A stretch of 64,000 nt of DNA from NCBI GenBank assembly GCA_039820585.1, contig JBCBPV010000002.1, positions 53,385-117,384 of the forward strand. The letters are read 5' to 3'. Position numbers and translations under genes: made by a program. The stretch's first letter is position 1; the number at the start of each line of letters is the position of its first letter. The notes beneath the pieces were generated by a model that saw only the letters and a list, made by a program, of their open reading frames with translations, was not told where the DNA came from and did not search any database. The DNA is from JBCBGF01 sp039820585. GTDB taxonomy: Bacteria; Pseudomonadota; Alphaproteobacteria; Rhodobacterales; Rhodobacteraceae. Positions 19,572 to 28,551 of this stretch are shown here, piece by piece.

Positions 19572-22409
19572 ATGTTGCCCTTCCGCCCCCTGATTGCCGC
19601 TGCCGCGCTTGCGCTGACAAGTGGCTTCGCCCTCGCCGATGACATTGAAACCGCCGCGTTCACGGTCACCGACCGCGTCATCAACGAAGACCTGTTGCCC
19701 TTCACCGCCACAATCGAGGCGATTGGCAACGGCCACCGCCTGGTACGCGGCGGCGCGTTCGAGCCGGTGGTCTTCCGTCACCAGTTCATCGCCACCGGCG
19801 GCACCGACCGGGCGATCCAGACCACATGGGATCAACTGACCGCCAGCGACAGCTGGCGCACCGGCGCGTTCGACGGCGCCGAGGTTGAAGTCTTGCGCAT
19901 CGCAAACGGCGCGTTCCAGCGCGTGCGCACCGGCATCATCACCCTCAACGGCTACCAGGCCAATGGCTGGGTCGAAGAGACCCGTGGCCGCCACGTCGCC
20001 GCAAACAGCCCCCGCTACACCTTCACCTGGGATCGGTGGAGCCAGCCAGACACCGCGTACTACTTCACCGTGCGCACGCTCGACAGCGACGGCCGCCGGT
20101 CCGTCGCAGCCCCCGCCGTCTCGGTCGTCCACCCCGGTGAGATTGAGCGGCGCGGCGGTGGCGGCGATCTGAAAAAGATGCGCTCGATCGACCGCGCCTC
20201 GGACCAGGTGCGCGAGCCTGCGAACCTGCGGGCCACGCTGACGGCGGAAGGTCGGGTCGATCTGACCTGGGACGCCGTGCCGGGGGCGGCCGGATACGCC
20301 GTCTATCGCTCAGACACCAACCCGGCCAATCACACCGGCCACCAGATCGTGCTGACCGATAGCGGGCCCGCAGTGCAGGCGGGCGATATGGTCATCATGC
20401 GCAAGAAATTCTACCACGCCGACCGGGCCGAGATCCCATCTAAACGCATGTGGGGCGCCCGCCAGATCCGCAACGCCTTCGGCAGCCGCATGATCCGCCG
20501 CATGTCCGACGACGACACCGGCGCGAACTGGCATCTCGTCCCCCACGACCCCGAAACACCGGTGGCGGACCCGGGCGAAACCTTCCTGCGCGTGGCCCCG
20601 AAGTCGGGTGAGACGCTGCAGATCGGCATCTTCAACTACGCCGGCACCGCGCAGGTCTGGTATGACGTGCTGGAACCTGGCCGCGACTACACGTTCGAGG
20701 CCTGGATCCGCAGCACCGATGGCGGGCCAGTCACATTTGCCCTCGAAGGCCACTATGCCGGCGCAATCCCCCGCGCCACCTTCACGCCCACCGACACCTG
20801 GCAGCGCGTCGTCCATACCTTCACCCCGCCCACCCTGTTCGAAGGCGACGCACCGGGGGCCATGATGCTCAACGTCACAGGCCCGGGCACATTCGACATC
20901 GACAACATCCGGATCTACCGCTCTGACACACCCTTCCTCGCCTTCTTGCCCGAAAAGCAAGACCAACTGCGCGCTTCGGGCATGGGCGCCCTGCGCACCC
21001 ACGCGCTGATCAAGACGCGCAACACGACCTACGATCTGGAGCAGTTGACCAACACCGCAGGCGTCACGCGCACCGATTGGAACAACTCGCTGCCGCAGAA
21101 CCTCGCCGCGATCGCCAGTGTGGACATGGACCCCTGGCTTCAGATTGAGCCGCACCTCTCCGCGGAAGAGTGGCAGGGCCTGGTCGAATACCTCGCCGCC
21201 CCGTTCGATCCGGCCCTCCACACCGCCGAAGACCGGCCATGGGCGGCAAAACGCCACGCACAGGGGCAAACCGCCCCCTGGGTTCAGGCGTTCGACACCC
21301 TCTATTTCGAGGTCGGGAATGAAACCTGGAACGGCCTGTTCAAGCCCTGGGTCTTTGGTGCGATGCGCGATGCAGGCACCGGCGACCGCCTCAGCCGGGG
21401 CACGGTCTATGGGCTTTATCAGGAATACGTCCTCGCCGCGATGCGCGAGAGCCCCTATTGGGACGCTCTGGCAGACAAACTGGTCCCCGTCCTGGGTGGC
21501 CATGCGCGCAGCGATTACGGGTTTGAGGCCGCGCAGGTCTCCCCCAACTCGCCCATCGTGGGGCATGCGGGCTATATCGGCGGCTGGGATGAGGGCGAAG
21601 GCCCGGTCCGGCCCACGCCACTGGGCTTCACCTCGGTTCTGATGCAAGTGGCCCAAGGCGCCAGCCGCGCCAACCGCGCGCGCGCCGAGCAAACACAAGC
21701 CGCCGCCCGCGCCCGTGGCGTTCCGCTGGCGTTCGCGACGTATGAGGCGGGGCCGGGCTATGCGCTGGACGGGCTGAACCGCAACCGCGTGACGCCCGAA
21801 CAGGCCGCCTTGCAGGAAGAGGCGATGAAAAGCGCGGCCGCCGGGGCCGCAACACTCGACGGGTTTCTCGATCGCGCGGCCAGCGGCATGAGTTTGCAGA
21901 ACTTTTTCACCTACGGCACCGGCCCGCGCTGGACCTCGCACACCGCGTGGCACCTGGGCGGTCAACCCCACCCGTCCTGGGATGCGCTGGCCACGTTCAA
22001 CACCCGCGCCTTGGGCGATATGCTGGCGGTCGAGACGCAGAAAAACGTGCCCGTCGACATCCCCGCGGTCGAAAATCGCGAGGCGGTAAATGACGCGCCC
22101 TCCATCGGGGTTTACGCCACGCGCGACGGCGACCGACTGGCCGTCATCGTGATCTCGCGCCGGGTGCCTGATTTCCCGATTGCGGGCGATGACGGGCGCA
22201 CCACCGTCACCATTGATCTGCCGATCACCGGGGCCGCATCGCTCACCCGGATCGCGCAGACCGGCACCCATGCCAGCACCAACCTCGCCGGGCCCCAAAC
22301 CCGGTTCGAAGCGGCCGAGATCGCGGTCCCCGAAACCCTGCCGACGTTAACGATTGAGGCGATGGCGCCGGGCATGGCCCAGTTCTTCATCTTCGAAGGT
22401 GTGCGCTAG
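19572..22409 (+). CDS. large secreted glycoside-hydrolase-like protein (FN3, CBM-like, clan GH-A TIM barrel)
   Basis: This 945-residue protein has a signal peptide ('AAAALALTSGFALA', cleavage near 22). Two fibronectin-type III-like segments follow (about 100-190 and 215-265, 'VDLTWDAVPGAAGYAVYRSD'), then a CBM4/9-like jelly roll (about 340-455). A TIM-barrel region (about 460-830) has a clan GH-A acid/base motif 'YFEVGNETWNG' (Glu584) and a likely nucleophile in 'FATYEAGPGY' (Glu725). The nearest recognisable relatives are GH39/GH51/GH5-type enzymes, but I cannot assign a family. It sits between a divergent glycosyltransferase and a plus-strand ABC exporter, suggesting a role in trimming or processing an exopolysaccharide. 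Confidence 0.7.
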   Translation: MLPFRPLIAAAALALTSGFALADDIETAAFTVTDRVINEDLLPFTATIEAIGNGHRLVRGGAFEPVVFRHQFIATGGTDRAIQTTWDQLTASDSWRTGAFDGAEVEVLRIANGAFQRVRTGIITLNGYQANGWVEETRGRHVAANSPRYTFTWDRWSQPDTAYYFTVRTLDSDGRRSVAAPAVSVVHPGEIERRGGGGDLKKMRSIDRASDQVREPANLRATLTAEGRVDLTWDAVPGAAGYAVYRSDTNPANHTGHQIVLTDSGPAVQAGDMVIMRKKFYHADRAEIPSKRMWGARQIRNAFGSRMIRRMSDDDTGANWHLVPHDPETPVADPGETFLRVAPKSGETLQIGIFNYAGTAQVWYDVLEPGRDYTFEAWIRSTDGGPVTFALEGHYAGAIPRATFTPTDTWQRVVHTFTPPTLFEGDAPGAMMLNVTGPGTFDIDNIRIYRSDTPFLAFLPEKQDQLRASGMGALRTHALIKTRNTTYDLEQLTNTAGVTRTDWNNSLPQNLAAIASVDMDPWLQIEPHLSAEEWQGLVEYLAAPFDPALHTAEDRPWAAKRHAQGQTAPWVQAFDTLYFEVGNETWNGLFKPWVFGAMRDAGTGDRLSRGTVYGLYQEYVLAAMRESPYWDALADKLVPVLGGHARSDYGFEAAQVSPNSPIVGHAGYIGGWDEGEGPVRPTPLGFTSVLMQVAQGASRANRARAEQTQAAARARGVPLAFATYEAGPGYALDGLNRNRVTPEQAALQEEAMKSAAAGAATLDGFLDRAASGMSLQNFFTYGTGPRWTSHTAWHLGGQPHPSWDALATFNTRALGDMLAVETQKNVPVDIPAVENREAVNDAPSIGVYATRDGDRLAVIVISRRVPDFPIAGDDGRTTVTIDLPITGAASLTRIAQTGTHASTNLAGPQTRFEAAEIAVPETLPTLTIEAMAPGMAQFFIFEGVR

Positions 22410-22621
22410 AGGCCGCAGTTGCGAAACAATGGCTCAGATTTGCCCAGAATTCGCCCATCTCTTTCGCCTTATATGCTGCGATTGCAGTGTTGTTAACGTC
22501 TTCCGGTCGCGGGGTGGGTAAGCTTGACGCACTCCCCCATGCGCCGTAACGCCGGGGGCAGACTTTCGCGGGGCGCCGGCCAGCGCAATCCAATGGGTCG
22601 GACCGGGCAGCAGGAAACCAG

Positions 22622-24427
22622 ATGATCGAGTCCTACAAGAAGCTTTTGCAAATGTTTGAGCCCTATGAACGGCGCAGACTTTTGGTCCTGCTCGCGATCA
22701 TGATGGCCATGGCCCTTGCCGAATTGGTGGGCATCTCAACCTTGATGCTTCTGTTGCGCGTGCTGGCCGATCCCCAATCGGCCATCGAAGGCTCGGTCCT
22801 GGGCACGGTCTATAACGGTCTGGGCCTGACCTCGATCTTTACCTTTCAGGTCATTCTTGCAATCGCCACGCTCTGCGCCGTCGTCGCCTCGATCCTCGTG
22901 CGCGCGGGCGGCACCTATGCGATGATCCGCTTCTCGAAAATGCGCGGCTATCAGATCTCCAGCCGCCTTCTCGAAGCGTATCTGCACCAGCCCTACGTCT
23001 GGTTTCTGCAGCGCAACAGCGCCGAGATCAGCCGCAATGTCCTGCAAGAGGCGGAAGGCCTTGTGAACCGGGTGATGATCCCGGGGCTTCAGATGGTCGC
23101 CTACGGTCTTTTGGCGGCGACGCTTATAGGCTTCATGCTGGCCTTCAATCCCGTGGTCAGCATCAGCGCCGCCCTGATTATCGGCGGGCTGTATTTCCTG
23201 ATTTTCCGGTCGCTCAAAGACCTGTTGCGCGATCTGGGCCAGTCCATCGCCGACGCAAACCAGGAACGCTTCAAGCTGACCAATGAATCCGCAGGCGGGT
23301 TCAAGGAAATCAAGCTGATGCACCTGGAACAATACTACACCCGCCGCTACCAGCAGCCCGCGCGCCGCAAGGCCCGGATGGAAGCGCTGGCCATGGTGAT
23401 CCAGGAAACCCCCCGTTTCGTGCTCGAATCCATCGCGTTTGCGGCAATCCTCGCGGGCATTCTGGTGTTCCTCGTGCAGACCGATGGCGATCTTCTGGCC
23501 GCGATCCCCACGCTGGGCGTCTTCGCCTTTGCGGCGCTGCGGATGATGCCGTCTGCACAGATGATCTATCGCAGCTCGACCGCGATGCAGAACGCCAAGC
23601 CCGTGCTGGATGCAATCCACGCCAACTACATGGAAGCGCGCGCCACGCAAAAAAGCCTTGGCATCAAGGCCCATGGCGGCCGCAAGCTGGCGCTGGACCA
23701 GGGGCTTGAACTCAAAGACATCACGTTCAGCTATCCTGGTGCGGACGGGCCGACGCTAAAAGACTTCTCTCTCTCAATCGCGTCGCGCACCACCATCGGC
23801 CTTGTCGGCGGCACGGGCGCAGGCAAGACAACCGTGGTCGATATCATCCTGGGCCTTCTGTCCCAGGACAGCGGCGACCTCCTCGTGGACGGCAACCGCA
23901 TCGACAACACCAACATGCAGGCCTGGCAGCGCACCATCGGCTACGTGCCGCAGACCATCTATCTGGTCGACGACACCGTTGCGGCAAACATCGCCTTCGG
24001 CGTGCCCAAAGACGCCATCGACATGGCCGCGGTCGAACGGGCCGCGCGCACCGCGTCCCTGCATGAGTTTGTGACGACCGAACTCGCCGACGGATACCAG
24101 ACCGAAGTTGGCGAACGCGGCATCCGCCTGTCCGGCGGTCAGCGCCAGCGCATCGGCATCGCCCGCGCGCTCTACCGCCAGCCCGAACTGTTGATCATGG
24201 ACGAAGCGACCTCCGCCCTCGACAACATCACCGAACGCGCGGTGATGGAGGCGATCCAGAAGCTGCGCGATGACGTGACGATCATCATGATCGCCCACCG
24301 CCTGTCCACCGTGCGCAAATGCGACCAGATCTACCTCTTGAACCAGGGCGTGGTCGAAGCGGCCGGCACCTACGAAGAACTCGTCGACCGCAATGAGATC
24401 TTCCGCGAAATGGCCGCCAACGGCTGA
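22622..24427 (+). CDS. ABC exporter, fused membrane and ATPase domains (PglK/MsbA-like)
   Basis: This 601-residue half-transporter has an N-terminal six-helix ABC membrane domain (about 15-320) and a C-terminal ATPase. The ATPase shows Walker A 'GGTGAGKTTVVDII', signature 'LSGGQRQRIGIARAL', Walker B 'LLIMDEATSALD' and the H-loop 'IMIAHRLST'. The overall pattern is like PglK-type lipid-linked oligosaccharide flippases. Its place after the secreted GH-like gene and near glycosyltransferase/UXS genes fits export of a glycan or glycolipid. The 212 bases before it hold no convincing gene. Confidence 0.87.
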   Translation: MIESYKKLLQMFEPYERRRLLVLLAIMMAMALAELVGISTLMLLLRVLADPQSAIEGSVLGTVYNGLGLTSIFTFQVILAIATLCAVVASILVRAGGTYAMIRFSKMRGYQISSRLLEAYLHQPYVWFLQRNSAEISRNVLQEAEGLVNRVMIPGLQMVAYGLLAATLIGFMLAFNPVVSISAALIIGGLYFLIFRSLKDLLRDLGQSIADANQERFKLTNESAGGFKEIKLMHLEQYYTRRYQQPARRKARMEALAMVIQETPRFVLESIAFAAILAGILVFLVQTDGDLLAAIPTLGVFAFAALRMMPSAQMIYRSSTAMQNAKPVLDAIHANYMEARATQKSLGIKAHGGRKLALDQGLELKDITFSYPGADGPTLKDFSLSIASRTTIGLVGGTGAGKTTVVDIILGLLSQDSGDLLVDGNRIDNTNMQAWQRTIGYVPQTIYLVDDTVAANIAFGVPKDAIDMAAVERAARTASLHEFVTTELADGYQTEVGERGIRLSGGQRQRIGIARALYRQPELLIMDEATSALDNITERAVMEAIQKLRDDVTIIMIAHRLSTVRKCDQIYLLNQGVVEAAGTYEELVDRNEIFREMAANG

Positions 24428-24498
24428 CATAGCGACTTGCGCCCACCGCAGGTCGGTGCTCTGACTAAGCGCCCGACCGCCCACAGCGCGAGCGCCCG

Positions 24499-25356
24499 AT
24501 GACCGACTACCTCGTCTATGACGTCTTCACCGACACCCCCTTCGGCGGCAACCCCTTGGCCGTCATCCCCGACGCCCGCGGCCTCGACACCGCCCTGATG
24601 CAAAACATCACGCGAGAGTTCAACTTCTCGGAAACCACCTTCGTCCTTCCCCCCGACGACCCCGCCCATACCGCAAAAGTGCGCATCTTCACCCCCAGCG
24701 CCGAACTCCCCTTCGCCGGCCACCCCACCATCGGCACCGGCATCGCCCTGGCCGATATGGGTCAAGGCCCCGACATGGTGTTCGAACTGGGCGTGGGCCC
24801 CATCCCGGTCACCGCCAAAGACGGCGCCGCCCGGTTCGTCACCAACACACCGCTGACCAAAGGCGCCCAGCCCACCACGTCAGAGATCGCCGATTGCCTG
24901 GGCCTCGCCCCCGCCGCTATCCGCACCGACCGCCACCCCCCGCAAATGGCCGGCGTCGGCCTGACCTTCTGCCTCACCGAACTCACCGACACCGCCACCC
25001 TGTCCCGCGCCGTAACCAGCCTCGCCGCCTTCCAACACGCCGCCGACCGCTACGCCGACCGCCCCAATTTCGGCCTGTTCGCTTACGTCCGCGACGGCAC
25101 CCGCATCCATGCCCGCATGTTCGCCCCAACCGGCGGCATCCCCGAAGACCCCGCCACCGGGTCCGCCTCTGCCGCGCTCACCGCCTACCTCGCCGACCTG
25201 GACACCGCGCCCATCGCCCTCGACATTGCCCAAGGCGTCGACATGGGCCGCCCCTCGCGCATTGTGACCAAAGCGGCCTACGCCGATTGCGCCGTCACCG
25301 GTGTCACGGTCTCCGGCCAGGCCCGCCGCGTGATGGAAGGCCGCCTCACCGTGTGA
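24499..25356 (+). CDS. PhzF family protein
   Basis: This 285-residue protein has the PhzF fold. Its N-terminus is 'YDVFTDTPFGGNPLAV', the catalytic glutamate is in 'FNFSETTFV', and 'ELPFAGHPTIGTG' and 'EDPATGSASAAL' mark the two halves of the diaminopimelate-epimerase-like fold. Family members isomerise small acids; only some make phenazines. No phenazine genes are nearby, so phenazine synthesis is not implied. It starts 71 bases after the ABC exporter. Confidence 0.88.
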   Translation: MTDYLVYDVFTDTPFGGNPLAVIPDARGLDTALMQNITREFNFSETTFVLPPDDPAHTAKVRIFTPSAELPFAGHPTIGTGIALADMGQGPDMVFELGVGPIPVTAKDGAARFVTNTPLTKGAQPTTSEIADCLGLAPAAIRTDRHPPQMAGVGLTFCLTELTDTATLSRAVTSLAAFQHAADRYADRPNFGLFAYVRDGTRIHARMFAPTGGIPEDPATGSASAALTAYLADLDTAPIALDIAQGVDMGRPSRIVTKAAYADCAVTGVTVSGQARRVMEGRLTV

Positions 25357-25432
25357 GCCTGCCAACTTTCGGGGCTTTCGAACACAGGCCCCATCAGGTA
25401 TCCAAAAGCACCCGCCGCGAAAGAGCGATGCC

Positions 25433-25846
25433 ATGAGCGACACGATAATCGAGCGGTGCGAGGCCAAGGGCCTGCGCCTGACCGAGCAACGGCGCACCAT
25501 CGCGCAGGTGCTGGAAGGCGCCGACGATCACCCCGACGTGGAAGAGCTTTATGCCCGCGCCAGCACCGCCGATCCGCGCATTTCGCTGGCCACGGTGTAC
25601 CGGACCGTGAAGCTGTTCGAAGAGGCCGGGATCCTGGAAAAGCTCGAATTCGGCGATGGCCGCGCGCGCTATGAAGATGCTGAACGGGAGCACCACGACC
25701 ACCTGATCGACATCCAGTCGGGTGAGGTGATCGAATTCGTCGATGCCGAAATCGAAGCCCTGCAGGAAAAGATCGCCGCCAAGCTGGGCTATGAGCTTCG
25801 GGGCCACAAACTGGAACTCTACGGCGTGCCACAGAAAAAACGGTAG
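25433..25846 (+). CDS. mur: Fur-family metal regulator, Mur type
   Basis: This 137-residue regulator has an N-terminal winged helix ('SLATVYRTVKLFEEAG') and a C-terminal metal site with 'REHHDHLIDI' (His87, His88, His90). The CxxC pairs of classical zinc-stabilised Fur are missing: 'HLIDIQSG' replaces the usual 'HLICxxCG'. This is the pattern of alphaproteobacterial Mur, which mainly senses manganese, so Mur is preferred over Fur or Irr. It is a single gene before enolase. Confidence 0.85.
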   Translation: MSDTIIERCEAKGLRLTEQRRTIAQVLEGADDHPDVEELYARASTADPRISLATVYRTVKLFEEAGILEKLEFGDGRARYEDAEREHHDHLIDIQSGEVIEFVDAEIEALQEKIAAKLGYELRGHKLELYGVPQKKR

Positions 25847-26054
25847 GGCGGGGTGCCAACCCGCCACCCTCCGCCACCGTCCGGGCACATGGTCGATACC
25901 TGCGCCGCCCCACCCAGGCCTTGAACCCCACCGATACCGACGATGGCGGGGCGCACCCCCCTGCCACCGTTACCGCTAACACCGCGCGGTTCACGGCCAC
26001 CGCCCCGCCTGCTATAGAACCCTCGAATCCACCCCGGTCACAAAGGGCCTTTCC

Positions 26055-27329
26055 ATGAGCATCATCATCGACATCATCGGCCGCGAAATCCTCGACAGCC
26101 GGGGCAACCCCACCGTCGAGGTCGACGTCATCCTCGAAGACGGCACCATGGGCCGCGCCGCGGTGCCCTCTGGCGCGTCGACCGGCGCGCATGAAGCCGT
26201 GGAAAAGCGCGATGGCGACAAGACCCGCTACATGGGCAAAGGCGTTCTCGAAGCGGTCGCCGCGGTGAACGGCGAATTGGCCGAAGGTCTGGTCGGCATG
26301 GACGCCACCGACCAGGAAGATCTGGATGCGGCGATGATCGAACTGGACGGCACCCCCAACAAGGGCCGCCTTGGCGCCAACGCCATCCTCGGCGTGTCCA
26401 TGGCCGCCGCAAAAGCCGCTGCCGATTTCTCGATGCTGCCGCTCTACCGCTATGTCGGCGGCACCGCCGCGCGCACCCTGCCTGTCCCGATGATGAACAT
26501 CATCAATGGCGGCGAACATGCCGATAACCCCATCGACATCCAGGAATTCATGATCATGCCGGTCGCGGCCGCGAACATCCGCGAAGCCGTGCGCATGGGC
26601 TCCGAGGTGTTCCACACTCTGAAAAAGGAGCTTTCCGCCGCGGGCCTCTCCACCGGCATCGGCGATGAAGGTGGCTTTGCCCCGAACCTGTCATCGACCC
26701 GCGACGCGCTCGATTTCATCCTGCGCTCAGTGGAAAAGGCGGGCTACACACCCGGCGACGACATCATGCTGGCGCTCGATTGCGCCGCGACCGAGTATTA
26801 CAAGGACGGCAACTACATGCTGTCGGGTGAAGACAAAACGCTGACCTCCGCCGAAAACGTGGCCTATCTGGAAGCGCTGGTGGCCGACTACCCGATCCTG
26901 TCCATCGAAGACGGGATGTCCGAAGACGATTGGGACGGCTGGAAACTCCTGACCGCGGCCCTGGGCGACAAGGTGCAACTGGTGGGCGACGACCTTTTCG
27001 TCACCAACCCCACGCGTCTGGCCGACGGCATCGCACAAAAATCGGCCAATTCGCTCCTCGTCAAGGTCAACCAGATCGGCACCCTGTCGGAAACGCTCAA
27101 GGCCGTCGACATGGCCCACCGCGCGCGGTTCACCTGCGTGATGTCCCACCGCTCGGGCGAAACCGAAGACGCCACCATCGCCGACCTCGCCGTGGCGACA
27201 AACTGCGGCCAGATCAAAACCGGCTCACTCGCGCGCTCCGACCGGCTGGCCAAGTACAACCAGCTGATCCGGATCGAAGAGATGCTGGGTGAGACGGCAG
27301 AATACGCCGGGCGGTCGATTTTGCGGTAA
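26055..27329 (+). CDS. eno: enolase
   Basis: This 424-residue enzyme converts 2-phosphoglycerate to phosphoenolpyruvate. Family blocks are complete: 'ILDSRGNPTVEVDV', 'GASTGAHEAVEKRDGD', 'MMNIINGGEHADN', 'GDEGGFAPN', 'SIEDGMSEDDWDGW' and the catalytic-end block 'SHRSGETEDATIADLAV'. Length is normal. It stands alone, and pgk and fba lie 6-8 kb downstream. Confidence 0.98.
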   Translation: MSIIIDIIGREILDSRGNPTVEVDVILEDGTMGRAAVPSGASTGAHEAVEKRDGDKTRYMGKGVLEAVAAVNGELAEGLVGMDATDQEDLDAAMIELDGTPNKGRLGANAILGVSMAAAKAAADFSMLPLYRYVGGTAARTLPVPMMNIINGGEHADNPIDIQEFMIMPVAAANIREAVRMGSEVFHTLKKELSAAGLSTGIGDEGGFAPNLSSTRDALDFILRSVEKAGYTPGDDIMLALDCAATEYYKDGNYMLSGEDKTLTSAENVAYLEALVADYPILSIEDGMSEDDWDGWKLLTAALGDKVQLVGDDLFVTNPTRLADGIAQKSANSLLVKVNQIGTLSETLKAVDMAHRARFTCVMSHRSGETEDATIADLAVATNCGQIKTGSLARSDRLAKYNQLIRIEEMLGETAEYAGRSILR

Positions 27330-27432
27330 GGGCGCGGCGTCGTATCTGAGACGACAACGCCCCGGAACGGCAAAGATCATGGCATAAGGCAGGCGTCCCG
27401 CGCCACAACGGCGCCCTGCCCCAAAGGCCACC

Positions 27433-27963
27433 ATGCAACGCTTCTTCACACTGATCCTCGCCGCCCTCACCCTGTCCGCCGGGCTCGCCACTCAGGCCAC
27501 CGCCTGTTCGCCAAGGCTGAACATCTTTGCCGAGCGCCCCGCACCGGACGGCGCGTATCACTATGTGATCGGGCGGCTCGTCGATATGCGGGTCGCCGAA
27601 CGCGTGGGCACCGGGGCCAATGGAAAACGGCTCACCGGGCCGTTCGTGCGCTTCCGGGCAACCTGGCTGACTGAAGCTTATGAGGGTCGCCTTGTGGGGC
27701 ACCGGATCGGCCCGAACGGCGCCGAGCCGGTCGATAAACCGTTCCGTGCCAGCGGCCAGGGCGAGTTCTCGCGGCATGACACCTTCATGAGCCGGACCGC
27801 GGACACGCGCATGTTCGAGGTTAACGCCACCACAGACACCTATGTCGCAAGCTTCGGACCCTGCGAGTATGGCACACTGATCACCAAGGATCCCGAACTG
27901 ACGCAACGAGTGAGCCATTGCATGACTGGCGGTCCTTGCGAATGGCGGCATAACTTGAATTAG
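27433..27963 (+). CDS. exported protein of unknown function
   Basis: This 176-residue protein has a clear signal peptide ('LILAALTLSAGLATQATA') with likely cleavage before Cys25. The mature part has four cysteines (first residue region, 'FGPCEYG', 'SHCMTGGPCEW'), which may form two disulfides. I recognise no domain or catalytic motif. It stands between eno and a cupin gene with about 80-100 bases either side and has no evident operon partner. Confidence 0.7.
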   Translation: MQRFFTLILAALTLSAGLATQATACSPRLNIFAERPAPDGAYHYVIGRLVDMRVAERVGTGANGKRLTGPFVRFRATWLTEAYEGRLVGHRIGPNGAEPVDKPFRASGQGEFSRHDTFMSRTADTRMFEVNATTDTYVASFGPCEYGTLITKDPELTQRVSHCMTGGPCEWRHNLN

Positions 27964-28044
27964 CCCCGCGCGCAGAAGAGCACGGCTGTACAGCGGGCAC
28001 ACCCGGCGGTTACGTAAAGGGCAGGCCAACCTCCGGAAACCCCA

Positions 28045-28464
28045 ATGACCGCAGACGAGATCATCGCCCATCTGGGCCTCACCCCCCATCCCGAAGGCGG
28101 CCACTACCGCCAGACCTGGGTCGAAGATCCCGCCGACGGACGCCCCGCAGGCACCGCCATCTACTTCCTTCTCAAGGCAGATGAACGCAGCCACTGGCAC
28201 CGCGTCGACGCCACCGAGATCTGGCACCACTACGCGGGTGCCCCCCTGATCCTGTCGCTCGCCGAGACAGAGGCCGGCCCCGCCACCGACCACACTCTCA
28301 CGCCTAACCTCACCCAAGGCGCCCCACAACTCATTGTTCCCAAACACTATTGGCAAGCCGCCCGCACCATGGGCGACTACACCCTCGTCGGCTGCACCGT
28401 CAGCCCGGGGTTCCGGTTCGAGGGGTTCGAGCTCGCGCCCCCAAGGTTCGAGATCCCGACCTAG
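28045..28464 (+). CDS. cupin domain protein (DUF985)
   Basis: This 139-residue single cupin has the DUF985 pattern: 'LTPHPEGGHYRQTW', 'AIYFLLKADERSHWHRVDATEIWHHYAG' read in blocks, and 'VPKHYWQAAR'. The histidines in 'SHWHRV' and 'EIWHHY' could bind metal. The biochemical role of the family is not settled. The gene is complete and of normal length. Confidence 0.87.
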   Translation: MTADEIIAHLGLTPHPEGGHYRQTWVEDPADGRPAGTAIYFLLKADERSHWHRVDATEIWHHYAGAPLILSLAETEAGPATDHTLTPNLTQGAPQLIVPKHYWQAARTMGDYTLVGCTVSPGFRFEGFELAPPRFEIPT

Positions 28465-28470
28465 GCTCTC

Positions 28471-28493
28471 TTTGGTCCCAAAATATCCCGGGG
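28471..28493. repeat. Short intergenic motif related to 36013-36037
   Basis: The stretch TTTGGTCCCAAAATATCCCG plus GGG follows the cupin gene by seven bases. A related stretch (TTAGGTCGCCAAATATCCTC then GGGGG) follows ftsB by ten bases. Similar A/T-centred, G-rich-ended motifs are common after genes in this bacterial family. Whether they act in RNA 3' processing or termination is not known from sequence. Confidence 0.35.
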
Positions 28494-28551
28494 CCGTCAT
28501 TGATGCGCCATTGGTCCGAGCGACAATGGCGGCGGGCAGCGCCCCAGCCAT

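Noticed and set aside
20310..22298. A 662-codon antisense open frame inside the secreted hydrolase gene
   Set aside because: Composition is typical of a third-position GC shadow, with no start signals or motifs.
22432..22524. A 30-codon open frame in the gap before the ABC exporter
   Set aside because: No Shine-Dalgarno sequence, no recognisable product, and a length expected by chance.
24499..25356. Phenazine biosynthesis
   Set aside because: Only a PhzF-like fold is present; no other phz genes nearby.
25847..25865. GGCGGG/CCCGCC stem after mur
   Set aside because: Only six pairs in GC-rich sequence and no T-tract.
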